Assembly (NCBI RefSeq): GCF_023721815.1
Contig: NZ_JAMDLI010000008.1
Coordinates: 372,001-436,000, forward strand
DNA from: Pleomorphomonas sp. JP5
GTDB lineage: Bacteria > Pseudomonadota > Alphaproteobacteria > Rhizobiales > Pleomorphomonadaceae
DNA: 64,000 bases
Direction: 5' to 3'
Of the stretch, positions 35,513-44,058 are shown piece after piece. The position numbers were made by a program, and so were the translations under genes. Each line of letters begins with the position of its first letter. The stretch's first letter is position 1. Under the pieces are notes generated by a model, which worked only from the letters and a program-made list of their open reading frames with translations, had not been told where the DNA came from and made no database searches.

Positions 35513-37600
35513 ATGACCGAGATGAAGCCCCCTTGCGCCGATAAGCGGCCTGTCGTCACGACCGTTCACGGCGTCGATCTCGTCGATGACTACGCCTGGC
35601 TTCGCGCCGACAACTGGCAGGACGTCCTGCGCGATCCCGATCTTCTCGATCCCGGCATTCGCGCCCATCTCGACGCCGAGAACGCGTTCTGCGACGCTTA
35701 CATGGCCGACACGGTCTCGCTGCAGGAAGCTCTGGTCGCCGAGATGCGCGCCCGCATCCTCGAAGACGATTCCTCGGTTCCGCTCCCAGACGGCCCCTAC
35801 GCCTATGCCAGCCGCTACCTTACCGGTGCGCAGCACCCGCGACTTGTCCGCACGCTGCGCGACGGCGGCCCCGAGGAGCTGTTGCTCGATGCCGACGAAC
35901 TGGCGCGGGGCAAGTCCTATTTCAGCCTGGGGGGCGCCAGCCACAGCCCGGACCACAAGCTCCTGGCCTATAGCTTCGACGATACCGGCTCGGAGTTTCA
36001 TGTCATCCGCATCCGCGATCTCGATGCCGACGTCGATCTGCCTGACGAGATTCCCAACACCGCGGGCGGTGTCGCCTGGGCGGCCGATTCCCGTTCCTTC
36101 TTCTATACGTTCATCAATGACAATCATCGCACCGAGAAAGTGCTCCGCCATGTGATCGGAACACCGGCCTCGGAGGATACGGTCGTCTATCTCGAAGAGG
36201 ATTCCGGTTTCTTCTGCGGCGTCGACAAGACGCAGTCCGGTCGCTTCATCGTCATCGACTCACACGATCATCAGACGTCCGAAGTGCGACTGATCGACGC
36301 CACGGCGCCGGATAGTCCGCCCCGCCTGGTGACAGCACGCGAAATCGAGGTCGAATACTCGATCGAAGACGACGGCGACGACCGCGTCTACATCCTGACC
36401 AATGCCGACGGCGCCGAGGACTTCAAGATCGTCAACGCGCCGCTCAAGAGCCCGGGCCGAGACAACTGGATCGATGTCGTCGCTCACGAGCCGGGGCGTC
36501 TCATCCTGTCGATGTCGATTTTCCAGGGGCGCATGGTGCGGCTCGAACGGGTGGGCGGCCTGCCGCGCATCGTGATCCGCGAGCTGTCGAGCGGGCACGA
36601 GCATGCCATCGACTTCCCGGAAGAGGCTTATTCGCTCGGATTGTCCGGCTCCTACGAGTTCGACACCAACATCGTCCGCTTCACCTACTCCTCGCCGACC
36701 ACGCCGGCGCAGGTCTACGACTACGACATGGCGACCGGCGAGCGTTTCCTCAGGAAGACGCAGGAGGTTCCGTCCGGCCACGAGCCCTCCGACTACGTGA
36801 CGCGTCGCATCATGGCGCCTGCCGCCGATGACGAAAGCGTGCCGGTCACCCTGCTCTACCGCGCCGACACGCCTCTCGACGGCTCGGCGCCCTGCCTGCT
36901 CTACGGCTATGGCGCCTACGGCATCGCCATTCCCGCCTCGTTCTCGACCCGCATCCTGTCGCTGGTCGATCGCGGCTTCGTCTATGCCATCGCGCATATC
37001 CGCGGCGGCAACGAGAAGGGGCACCGCTGGTATCAGGCCGGCAAGCGCGAGAACAAGCCGAACACCTTCAAGGACTTCATCGCAGCGGCCCGTTACCTCG
37101 CCGCCGAAGGCTTCACCTCGGAGGGGCGCATCGTCGCCCATGGCGGTTCGGCCGGCGGCATGCTGATGGGCGCCGTCGCCAACATGGCGCCGTCGCTCTG
37201 GGGCGGGGTGCTCGCCGCCGTTCCCTTCGTCGACGTGCTCAACACCATGCTCGACGCCACGCTGCCGCTCACGCCGCCGGAGTGGCCCGAATGGGGTAAT
37301 CCGCTCGAAAGCGTCGCCGACTTCCAGTTGATCGCTTCCTACAGCCCCTACGAGAACCTGATGACGCAGGCCTACCCGCCGATGTTCGTGCTGGCCGGCC
37401 TCACCGACCCGCGCGTCACCTACTGGGAGCCGGCGAAGTGGGTCGCACGCCTCAGGGCGCTGAAGACCGACGACAACCCGCAGGTCATGCACATCAACAT
37501 GGACGCTGGCCACGGCGGAGCGTCCGGCCGCTTCGACGAACTGAAGGAAACAGCGCTCGAGTATGCCTTCGCCCTGAAGGTGATGGGCAAGGCTAACTAA
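35513..37600 (+). CDS. Prolyl-oligopeptidase-family serine peptidase (oligopeptidase B type)
   Basis: A 695-residue S9A peptidase that cuts short peptides, in oligopeptidase B after basic residues. The N-terminal seven-bladed propeller (about 70-410) precedes the alpha/beta-hydrolase domain with YGYGAYG and the nucleophile Ser546 in HGGSAGGML. Asp632 (LTDPRVTYWEPAKW) and His667 (DAGHGGASGR) complete the triad. No signal peptide, so cytoplasmic. GGAG lies seven bases before the start. Oligopeptidase B is favoured over prolyl oligopeptidase by the ending motif; substrate choice was not determined. Confidence 0.93.
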   Translation: MTEMKPPCADKRPVVTTVHGVDLVDDYAWLRADNWQDVLRDPDLLDPGIRAHLDAENAFCDAYMADTVSLQEALVAEMRARILEDDSSVPLPDGPYAYASRYLTGAQHPRLVRTLRDGGPEELLLDADELARGKSYFSLGGASHSPDHKLLAYSFDDTGSEFHVIRIRDLDADVDLPDEIPNTAGGVAWAADSRSFFYTFINDNHRTEKVLRHVIGTPASEDTVVYLEEDSGFFCGVDKTQSGRFIVIDSHDHQTSEVRLIDATAPDSPPRLVTAREIEVEYSIEDDGDDRVYILTNADGAEDFKIVNAPLKSPGRDNWIDVVAHEPGRLILSMSIFQGRMVRLERVGGLPRIVIRELSSGHEHAIDFPEEAYSLGLSGSYEFDTNIVRFTYSSPTTPAQVYDYDMATGERFLRKTQEVPSGHEPSDYVTRRIMAPAADDESVPVTLLYRADTPLDGSAPCLLYGYGAYGIAIPASFSTRILSLVDRGFVYAIAHIRGGNEKGHRWYQAGKRENKPNTFKDFIAAARYLAAEGFTSEGRIVAHGGSAGGMLMGAVANMAPSLWGGVLAAVPFVDVLNTMLDATLPLTPPEWPEWGNPLESVADFQLIASYSPYENLMTQAYPPMFVLAGLTDPRVTYWEPAKWVARLRALKTDDNPQVMHINMDAGHGGASGRFDELKETALEYAFALKVMGKAN

Positions 37601-37628
37601 CTCGTTTTGCTAACCGAAACGCGCATGG

Positions 37629-37652
37629 GAGCCATGAATCGACTCGTGGCTC
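37629..37652. promoter_or_regulatory. 24-base quasi-palindrome upstream of sodB
   Basis: The sequence matches its own complement at 20 of 24 positions, with outer arms GAGCCA and TGGCTC and two abutting GANTC sites (GAATC, GACTC) at the centre. It is 28 bases after the peptidase stop and 100 bases before sodB, so it could be an operator for sodB or a weak terminator; no T-run follows. Confidence 0.5.
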
Positions 37653-37751
37653 ATTGCCGCCATCAGGAAAAGTTCCTATCTATCTCGCATGCACCACCGC
37701 TGGGCGGCGATGCTCAGTTATAGAATGCTCTTTTCCAAAGAGGAGACGACC

Positions 37752-38348
37752 ATGGCTTTCGAGCTGAACGACCTTCCCTATGCCTATGACGCCCTTGGCC
37801 CGTACATGTCGCGCGAGACGCTTGAGTATCATCACGACAAGCATCACCTTGCCTACGTGAACAACGGCAACAATCTCATCAAGGGTACCGAGTGGGAAGG
37901 CAAGAGCGTCGAGGACGTGGTGAAGGGCTCGTTCGGCAAGAACCCCGCCGTCTTCAACAACGTCGCTCAGCACTACAACCACTTCTACTTCTGGCAGTGG
38001 ATGAAGCCGAACGGCGGCGGTTCCATTCCCGGCGAGCTTCTCAAGAAGATCAACGAGGATCTCGGTGGTCTCGACAAGTTCCGCGCCGACTTCATCCAGG
38101 CCGGCATGACGCAGTTCGGCTCCGGCTGGGCCTGGCTGGCGCTCAAGGACGGCAAGCTCGTCATCTCCAAGACGCCGAACGGCGAGAACCCGCTGGTCGC
38201 CGGCGCGACGCCGCTTCTGGGCGTCGACGTGTGGGAGCACTCCTACTACATCGACTACCGCAACCTGCGTCAGAAGTATCTCGAAGCCTTCTTCGACAAT
38301 CTGGTGAACTGGGAGTTCGTCGCCGAACTCTACGCCAAGGCTGGCTGA
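37752..38348 (+). CDS. sodB: Iron-type superoxide dismutase
   Basis: A 198-residue cytoplasmic enzyme that converts superoxide to hydrogen peroxide and oxygen. Metal ligands His27 (LEYHHDKHH), His77 (NNVAQHYNHFYFW), Asp159 and His163 (GVDVWEHSYYIDYR) are all present. The outer-sphere glutamine in the AQ of NNVAQ (Gln73) is the iron-type signature, although cambialistic enzymes share it. The start has AAAGAGGAG upstream. Monocistronic with a terminator at 38394. Confidence 0.97.
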   Translation: MAFELNDLPYAYDALGPYMSRETLEYHHDKHHLAYVNNGNNLIKGTEWEGKSVEDVVKGSFGKNPAVFNNVAQHYNHFYFWQWMKPNGGGSIPGELLKKINEDLGGLDKFRADFIQAGMTQFGSGWAWLALKDGKLVISKTPNGENPLVAGATPLLGVDVWEHSYYIDYRNLRQKYLEAFFDNLVNWEFVAELYAKAG

Positions 38349-38393
38349 GCCGACTGGCGTTCGCGCCACGCTTGACCGATACGACTTTACTTG

Positions 38394-38427
38394 GGGCTCC
38401 GGCTTGTCCGGAGCCCTTCGTCTTTTT
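38394..38427 (+). terminator. Rho-independent terminator of sodB
   Basis: Perfect nine-pair stem GGGCTCCGG/CCGGAGCCC (38394-38402, 38408-38416) with a five-base loop, followed by TTCGTCTTTTT. Confidence 0.9.
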
Positions 38428-38540
38428 CAGCGATAGCTGTTGTCCGACGCAGCGCTAGCCACTATCACTGTCGTTGTGGGTACCGGAGTGGTTCGCACCC
38501 CGGCTATTGTTTCCACTCGTGCAACGGTTGACGGGGCCTC

Positions 38541-39302
38541 ATGCCAAAGCTGACGGATTATATCGCTCGAACGATCGTCATCGTCGACGACAGTCCCCGC
38601 TTCAGGCGCTTCGTGGCGGGCATGCTCAGCGAGTTTGGCTTTCACGATATTCACGAGTTCTCGGACACCGATTCCGCCTTCGAGTTTCTGACCGGCCGAC
38701 ACGTCGATCTCGTCATGTCGGATCTGGGCATGGAGCCAATGGATGGCTTCGCCTTCGCCGATCGCATCCGTCACGGCGGCGCCGTCGTCAACCGCATGGT
38801 TCCCATTCTGCTGATGACCGGACACGCCAGCCGGCAGAATGTCCAGAAAGCGGTGATGGCCGGCATCGACGAGATCGCGGTCAAGCCGATGTCGTCGAAC
38901 TATCTCGTCGAACGCCTGCTGACCGTGTTCGGACGGCCACGGGTCTACGTGAAGACGGGCTCGGGGTATTTCGGCCCCGATCGACGGCGGCGCAACGATC
39001 CCAGCTACCGGGGCCCCGAACGCCGCTCGGGTCAGCCGGCCGAGATCGTCTCGGAAGAACGGCTGCTTGCCTTGCGCGAAGCCGCCTCGCTGCGGAATCG
39101 CGGCCTACTGCCGGAGGCGCCGGCGAATGTTCCGCTTCCAGAGAATCCCGGATTCCTTGTCACCCACATCACCTTTCGCGAAAAGTCGAACGAAGCCGTC
39201 TACGGCGATCTCGTCGGCGCGCGCGCCAACCCGACCGTTCCGGTCGTGGTCAAGCGCTCCAAACGGCCACGCGGGCCATCCCACCCCTCGCGAGGCAGCT
39301 GA
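38541..39302 (+). CDS. Receiver-domain response regulator with unassigned C-terminal region
   Basis: A 253-residue protein. The receiver domain (about 10-130) has VDDSP near 15-19, the phosphorylated Asp61 (LVMSDLGMEPMDG) and Lys115 (AVKPMSSN). The C-terminal 120 residues lack a helix-turn-helix, GGDEF, EAL or kinase domain; they carry the basic PDRRRRNDPSYRGPERRSG motif and an Arg/Lys-rich tail. Similar receiver proteins with an RR(N/K)DP-YRGPERR motif occur in alphaproteobacteria. No partner kinase is adjacent. GACGGGG precedes the start. Confidence 0.87.
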   Translation: MPKLTDYIARTIVIVDDSPRFRRFVAGMLSEFGFHDIHEFSDTDSAFEFLTGRHVDLVMSDLGMEPMDGFAFADRIRHGGAVVNRMVPILLMTGHASRQNVQKAVMAGIDEIAVKPMSSNYLVERLLTVFGRPRVYVKTGSGYFGPDRRRRNDPSYRGPERRSGQPAEIVSEERLLALREAASLRNRGLLPEAPANVPLPENPGFLVTHITFREKSNEAVYGDLVGARANPTVPVVVKRSKRPRGPSHPSRGS

Positions 39303-39305
39303 TCG

Positions 39306-39608
39306 TCATTTCCCCATGGGGGCGCAGACGGCGGACCATACCATGTAGGTGTACTCGCTCTGCATGTTGTAGAGCCAATTGCGGCAGAGCTTCTCCGTCT
39401 TGAAGCAGTAGCGCTCGGAGACGTCCTCATACCTCTTCCAGCCGCTCTCCACTTCCTTGCGACCGTGGAAATACCCCTGCCAGAGCTTTCCTCCTGACGA
39501 GCAGGACATGGGTTCCGTCGGCCTGGCGATGAAAGAGGCAGCCGTGGCCGAATAGGTCGTACCGAGCGTGAGGGCTACCGTCAGCCTCAGAATCGTTGCC
39601 GTCCGCAT
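39306..39608 (-). CDS. Small secreted cysteine-containing protein
   Basis: A 100-residue protein with a signal peptide (about 1-23, cleavage near ATAA) and a 77-residue mature part with five cysteines, of which CFKTEKLCRNWL is a tight pair. Trp/Tyr-rich. The family was not recognised; similar small exported proteins are common in rhizobia. GAGGAGG ribosome binding site. The hairpin at 39646-39684 lies 37 bases upstream of its start. Confidence 0.8.
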   Translation of the reverse strand: MRTATILRLTVALTLGTTYSATAASFIARPTEPMSCSSGGKLWQGYFHGRKEVESGWKRYEDVSERYCFKTEKLCRNWLYNMQSEYTYMVWSAVCAPMGK

Positions 39609-39645
39609 GCTTTCCTCCTCGCAGTTTGCGTAGCCGACGCCGCAT

Positions 39646-39684
39646 CCCCTTGAAGTCCGCCGTCAAAGCGGCGTTTTCAAGGGG
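39646..39684. repeat. Long stem-loop between two minus-strand genes
   Basis: Outer arms CCCCTTGAA and TTCAAGGGG (nine pairs) and inner arms CCGC and GCGG enclose a seven-base loop. It lies 24 bases after the aminotransferase stop and 37 bases before the small secreted protein gene. No T-run follows on either strand, so it is not a classical terminator. Confidence 0.6.
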
Positions 39685-39708
39685 ACGCTCAAGGAAAGTC
39701 CTCTTCGC

Positions 39709-40563
39709 TCAAGCGTGCGCGTAAGCCCAATAGAGTTCGCGGGCACGCTTCGTCACCGGCCCAACCGAGAACTCACGGGATTCGAACCGCAGGATCGGCG
39801 TCACCTTGCCATAGTTGCCGGCGGCAAAGATCTCGTCCGCCGAGGCCAGGTCTTCCGTTTTCAGGATGCATTCGCGCACGTCGAAGCCATCGTCGCGCAA
39901 AAGCTGAATGATGCGTGACCGCGTTATGCCCGCCAGGAACACGCCCGTGGCGGCCGGCGTCATCACCACACCGTCCTTGGCGATGAACAGGTTGGCGGTG
40001 CCGAGCTCGCAGACGTTGCCGAGCACGTCGAGCAGAACCGCGTTGTCGAAGCCCTTGGCCTTGGCCTCCAGCATGGCGCGGCCGTTGTTCGGATAAAGGC
40101 ATCCCGCCTTGGCGTTGACCAGAGCCGTTTCGGGCAGTGGCCGACGGTAGCGCGTGGTGGTTACGGCATAGCCCTCGTCGATCGACGGGATGGGCGCTTC
40201 ATAGAGACTGAGACAGAAGCGCGTCGACGCAGCTTCGGGGGGCACCCCCATGAAGCCGCCATCCTCGGCCCAGTACATCGGGCGAATGTAGAGCGCCGCA
40301 TCGCCGGAGAAGCGAGAGAAACCCTCGCGCGCCAGCGCCTCGATTTCTTCGGCCGGGCGCAGGGCCTCAAGGCCCATGGCAAGCGCGCTACGGTTGACTC
40401 GCTGACAATGAAGGTCGAGGTCGGGCGCCACGCCCTCAAAATAACGGGCGCCGTCGAACACCGACGAGGCGAGCCAGGACGAGTGCGTCCTGACGCCCAT
40501 GATCTGCACGTTACCCTCGTGCCACTCGCCATCCAGCCACGTCCAGGTCTGAGACCAAGCCAC
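39709..40563 (-). CDS. ilvE: Branched-chain-amino-acid aminotransferase
   Basis: A 284-residue PLP enzyme of fold type IV that transaminates leucine, isoleucine and valine. The PLP lysine is Lys152 in VNAKAGCLYPNN. Further family motifs are SSVFDGARYFEG, ELGTANLFIAKDG and ITRSRIIQLLRDDG. The GTG start at 40563 has AAGGA seven bases upstream and gives the family's usual first residues (VAWSQTWTW). D-amino acid aminotransferase is an alternative within the fold, but the length and motifs favour the branched-chain enzyme. Confidence 0.9.
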   Translation of the reverse strand: MAWSQTWTWLDGEWHEGNVQIMGVRTHSSWLASSVFDGARYFEGVAPDLDLHCQRVNRSALAMGLEALRPAEEIEALAREGFSRFSGDAALYIRPMYWAEDGGFMGVPPEAASTRFCLSLYEAPIPSIDEGYAVTTTRYRRPLPETALVNAKAGCLYPNNGRAMLEAKAKGFDNAVLLDVLGNVCELGTANLFIAKDGVVMTPAATGVFLAGITRSRIIQLLRDDGFDVRECILKTEDLASADEIFAAGNYGKVTPILRFESREFSVGPVTKRARELYWAYAHA

Positions 40564-40766
40564 GATACTGTCCTTCCGTTTCTCGTTGCGTCCGCTACCC
40601 CATCGTCGCCGAACGCGGCGACACGGCAACGGCCCGATGAAAACCCGCCCCTCTGCAGGCTTTTCCGCATGTTTGTTTGCCGGTTTCCAGATAACCGATA
40701 TATCCGATACCAAAGTTGCGAAAGTCGCTGGTTCACGAATCGACGGCTGAAAGCGGAGACAGCGGC

Positions 40767-41426
40767 ATGTACCATCCGATCTTCCTGTTCGATGCCTACG
40801 GCACGCTGTTCGACGTCCACTCGGCCGTCCGCCGGCATGCCGCCGAACTCGGCCCCGACGCACAGCGCCTTTCCGAGCTCTGGCGGACCAAGCAGCTTGA
40901 GTATTCCTGGATCCGCTCGGCCACCGGCGCCTACAAAGATTTCTGGGCGCTGACCAAGGACGCGCTCGACGCGGCCTTCGCGGTCTATCCCCAGGTCGAT
41001 CCCGACCTGCGCGAGAAACTGCTCGAGGCCTATCGGAGTTGCGACTGCTTCCCCGAGGTGCCGGCTGTCCTGCGCGATCTGAAGATTGCCGGCACCCGTA
41101 TCGCCATCCTGTCGAACGGCAGCCCACTGATGCTCAACAGGGCGATTCGGGCCGCCGGCCTTGGCGACATCATCGACGACGTGCTGTCGGTGGACACGAT
41201 CGGCTGCTACAAGCCGGATCCGCGCGTCTACGAAATGGCGACGACGCATTTCCGCGTGTTCCCGAGCGCCATATCCTTCCAGTCGTCCAACCGCTGGGAC
41301 GTCGCTGGTGGATCGAAGTACGGGTTCCGAACCGTCTGGATCAATCGCGCAGGCGCGCTCGACGAATACCAGGACATGCGACCGGCTGCGGAGTTGCCAG
41401 ACCTGACCGGCCTGACCAAGCTCTGA
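40767..41426 (+). CDS. Haloacid dehalogenase type II
   Basis: A 219-residue HAD-superfamily hydrolase. The nucleophile is Asp9 (FDAYGTLFD). Motif II is ILSNGSP, motif III includes the lysine of CYKPDPRVYE, and the type II dehalogenase pattern SSNRWDVAGGSKYGFRTVWINR is intact. L-2-haloacid dehalogenases replace halogen at C2 by hydroxyl with inversion. The exact substrate is not predictable. GGAG lies nine bases before the start; divergent from ilvE. Confidence 0.92.
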   Translation: MYHPIFLFDAYGTLFDVHSAVRRHAAELGPDAQRLSELWRTKQLEYSWIRSATGAYKDFWALTKDALDAAFAVYPQVDPDLREKLLEAYRSCDCFPEVPAVLRDLKIAGTRIAILSNGSPLMLNRAIRAAGLGDIIDDVLSVDTIGCYKPDPRVYEMATTHFRVFPSAISFQSSNRWDVAGGSKYGFRTVWINRAGALDEYQDMRPAAELPDLTGLTKL

Positions 41427-41534
41427 CCGGCAACTGGCCTGGCGTTTTTGAAGCCGTAACCTCGTCTCGTTACTGTCCGGGCCAAAGGTTTCGGCGGTTT
41501 GGGCCCGCTCCATCGCCGCCCAGGGGAGGCAGAC

Positions 41535-43520
41535 ATGACCGAGCTTCACGCGCTCGCCGAAGCAATCGGCTTGGTGCGAAACTGGTGGGACGTCGCCGGC
41601 AAACCGCAAACGGTCAGCGACGAGGCGCTTGGCGCCATCGCCACTGCGCTCGGCTATCCCGCCGACAGCGCTGAGGCCATAGCACGAAGCCTGGCGCAGA
41701 TCGAAGACGAGCGGACGCGACCGCCCGCCCTGCTGGTTGCCGACGCCGGCAAACCCATTCCTCTCCCCCTGAGCCTTGCACGTGCCGATCTCGTTGCCGA
41801 AGACGGCGCAAGCCAGATCCTTCGCATTGAGGGGGGCTACCTGCCGCCCATCGCCGAGCCCGGTTATTACCGCCTGATCATCGGCGCGCACGAGGTGGCG
41901 ATCGCCGTTGCTCCGGCCCGCTGTCATGGCCTCGAGGCCGACCGTCGCGTTTGGGGACCGTCGGTGCAGATACCGTCATTGCGTGGCCGGGAGCCGCAGC
42001 CCTTCGGCCATTTCGGTCATCTCGACGACGCGGTGAAGCAGTTCGCCGAACGTGGCGCCGACGTGGTGATGATCAACCCCGTCCATGCCTTGTTCCCCGG
42101 CCACGGCATCGGCTTCAGCCCCTACTCTCCGTCGAGCCGGCTTTTCCTCAACGGCGCCATGGGCGATCCGGCACTCGTCGGCCTGCCCCCCCTGCCGCCG
42201 GGCGAAGATGGCGGTTCCCTGATCGACTGGGAAAGCGCCTTGCCGACGCGCCTTGCCGAACTCAGGAAAGCGTTCAACGCGCTGCCCCCCGCGTTCCGGT
42301 CGCGCGTCGTCGGCGACAGCCTGGCCGGTGGGGCCGCGCTGCGCCGTCATGCCATCTTCGACGCGCTCGACGTACGATTCCGCGCGCGCGGCCTCGACGG
42401 CTGGCGGACATGGCCGGCCCCCTTCCATGACCCCAACGGCGCCGCCGTACGTCAGTTCGCGGCCGAGAATCCCGACGAGATCACCTTTCATCTGTTTGTC
42501 CAGTGGCTGGCTCACGAAAGCCTTGCCGCCATACAAGGCCACGCCAAGGCAGCGGGCATGGCGGTCGGGCTTCTCGCCGACCTCGCCGTCGGCGTCCACG
42601 CGGGCGGCAGCGACAGCTGGAACCTGCGCGACCACCTTCTCGATGGCCTGACCATCGGAGCACCTCCCGATCCGCTCGGCCCGCTCGGGCAGAACTGGAT
42701 GCTCACCACCTTCTCGCCACGCGGCCTCAGGGAGAGCGGATATGCTCCGTGGATCGACACGCTACGGTCAACCCTTAGCCGGGCCGGAGGCCTCAGGATC
42801 GATCACGCCTTCGGCCTGTCTCGCCTCTGGGTGATGCCGGAGGGGCGGTCGTCGAGCGACGGCGCCTATCTCGTCTATCCGTTCCACGACCTCACGCGCC
42901 TGGCCGCGCTCGAGTCGCATCGCGCCAAGGCCTTGATCGTCGCCGAGGATCTCGGCACCAAACCGGGCGGCTTCGCCGAGGCGATCGATGCCACGGGCAT
43001 GTTGGGAATGCGGGTCCTGTGGTTCGAGCGGGCGCTCGATCACGGCTTCATCGGCCCGCAGGATTATCCGCCGGACAGCGTCGCAATGACCGGCACCCAC
43101 GACACCGCCACCGTCGCAGGTTGGTGGGCCGGGCGCGACCTCGACTGGGCAGATCAGCTCGGCCGTCTTCCGGCCGACTCCAACCGAGAGCGCGAGGATG
43201 AACGACGGGCGTGGGATCGCGGGCTGTTGTGGGCAACATTCGGCGGCAGCGAGCCTCGTCCGGCGCCCGAGGAGACAACCCCGGTGGTCGAGGCAGCGCT
43301 CAGGCACATCGGCCGGTCACACTCGCGAATCGCCCTCGCGCCGCTCGAGGATATCCTGGCGCTCGAAGAGCAGCCCAACCTGCCCGGCACCATCAACGAG
43401 CACCCCAACTGGCGCCGCCGCATGGAAGCGCCGCTTGAAGAACTGCTTGCTCAACCCGATACCGCTCAGCGGATCAACACGCTGGCCGCGGCGAGGAAGG
43501 AGCCACCGGCCGGGTGGTGA
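41535..43520 (+). CDS. malQ: 4-alpha-glucanotransferase
   Basis: A 661-residue GH77 enzyme that rearranges maltodextrins. Catalytic residues are visible in order: the nucleophile Asp in LRIDHAFGLSRLW, the acid/base Glu in LIVAEDLGT and the stabilising Asp in MTGTHDTATVAGWW. The N-terminal 120 residues are the lineage-specific extra domain. Start has GGGGAGG six bases upstream. A GNAT gene follows by 19 bases and may be co-transcribed. No other glycogen gene is nearby. Confidence 0.95.
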   Translation: MTELHALAEAIGLVRNWWDVAGKPQTVSDEALGAIATALGYPADSAEAIARSLAQIEDERTRPPALLVADAGKPIPLPLSLARADLVAEDGASQILRIEGGYLPPIAEPGYYRLIIGAHEVAIAVAPARCHGLEADRRVWGPSVQIPSLRGREPQPFGHFGHLDDAVKQFAERGADVVMINPVHALFPGHGIGFSPYSPSSRLFLNGAMGDPALVGLPPLPPGEDGGSLIDWESALPTRLAELRKAFNALPPAFRSRVVGDSLAGGAALRRHAIFDALDVRFRARGLDGWRTWPAPFHDPNGAAVRQFAAENPDEITFHLFVQWLAHESLAAIQGHAKAAGMAVGLLADLAVGVHAGGSDSWNLRDHLLDGLTIGAPPDPLGPLGQNWMLTTFSPRGLRESGYAPWIDTLRSTLSRAGGLRIDHAFGLSRLWVMPEGRSSSDGAYLVYPFHDLTRLAALESHRAKALIVAEDLGTKPGGFAEAIDATGMLGMRVLWFERALDHGFIGPQDYPPDSVAMTGTHDTATVAGWWAGRDLDWADQLGRLPADSNREREDERRAWDRGLLWATFGGSEPRPAPEETTPVVEAALRHIGRSHSRIALAPLEDILALEEQPNLPGTINEHPNWRRRMEAPLEELLAQPDTAQRINTLAAARKEPPAGW

Positions 43521-43539
43521 CTGTCAAAGGAGGTGTGCG

Positions 43540-44004
43540 GTGATCGTGAGGCCTGCCAGCCCGGCGGATTCCAAGGGCATGAGCGCCATCCTTGGCGAAA
43601 TCCTCGCGAGCTGGAACAGCGACCGCCCCTCGTCAGCCGACCATGTCCGTGCGTTCTATATCGAGCACCCCGACCGAATCGAATGCTCGGTCGCAGTATC
43701 CGACGAGGGCGAGATTGTCGGCTTTCAGGCCCTCAAGCTCGCCCGCGAAGGAAACAGCTGGAATGTGCCGCCCGGCTGGGGCGTTATCGGAACCTATGTG
43801 AAGCTCGGGGTCGGTCGTCGCGGAGTCGGCAGGGCTTTGTTCGCGGCCACGCAACAGGCGGCCCGAGCCGCCAGCTTGCCTACCATCGATGCGACAATCG
43901 CCGAGACCAACGCCCTTGGGCTTGCCTACTACGAGGCCATGGGATTCCGGACCTATCGGCAGCAGCCCGGCATGATTTCCAAGGTTTATATGGTCACTCC
44001 GTGA
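43540..44004 (+). CDS. GNAT-family N-acetyltransferase
   Basis: A 154-residue acetyltransferase that begins IVRPASPADSKGMSAILGE. The acetyl-CoA-binding loop is in the motif VGRRGVGRALFAATQQAA (about 92-109), followed by the conserved N-ALGLAYYEAMGF. Substrate is unknown; phosphinothricin-type members have a similar shape. The GTG start at 43540 has AAAGGAGG six bases upstream. Confidence 0.92.
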   Translation: MIVRPASPADSKGMSAILGEILASWNSDRPSSADHVRAFYIEHPDRIECSVAVSDEGEIVGFQALKLAREGNSWNVPPGWGVIGTYVKLGVGRRGVGRALFAATQQAARAASLPTIDATIAETNALGLAYYEAMGFRTYRQQPGMISKVYMVTP

Positions 44005-44058
44005 CCTGACGCCGGTTCTCCCGGCGCCAGTGTTCACAGGATCGCCACAGCAAAGCCG

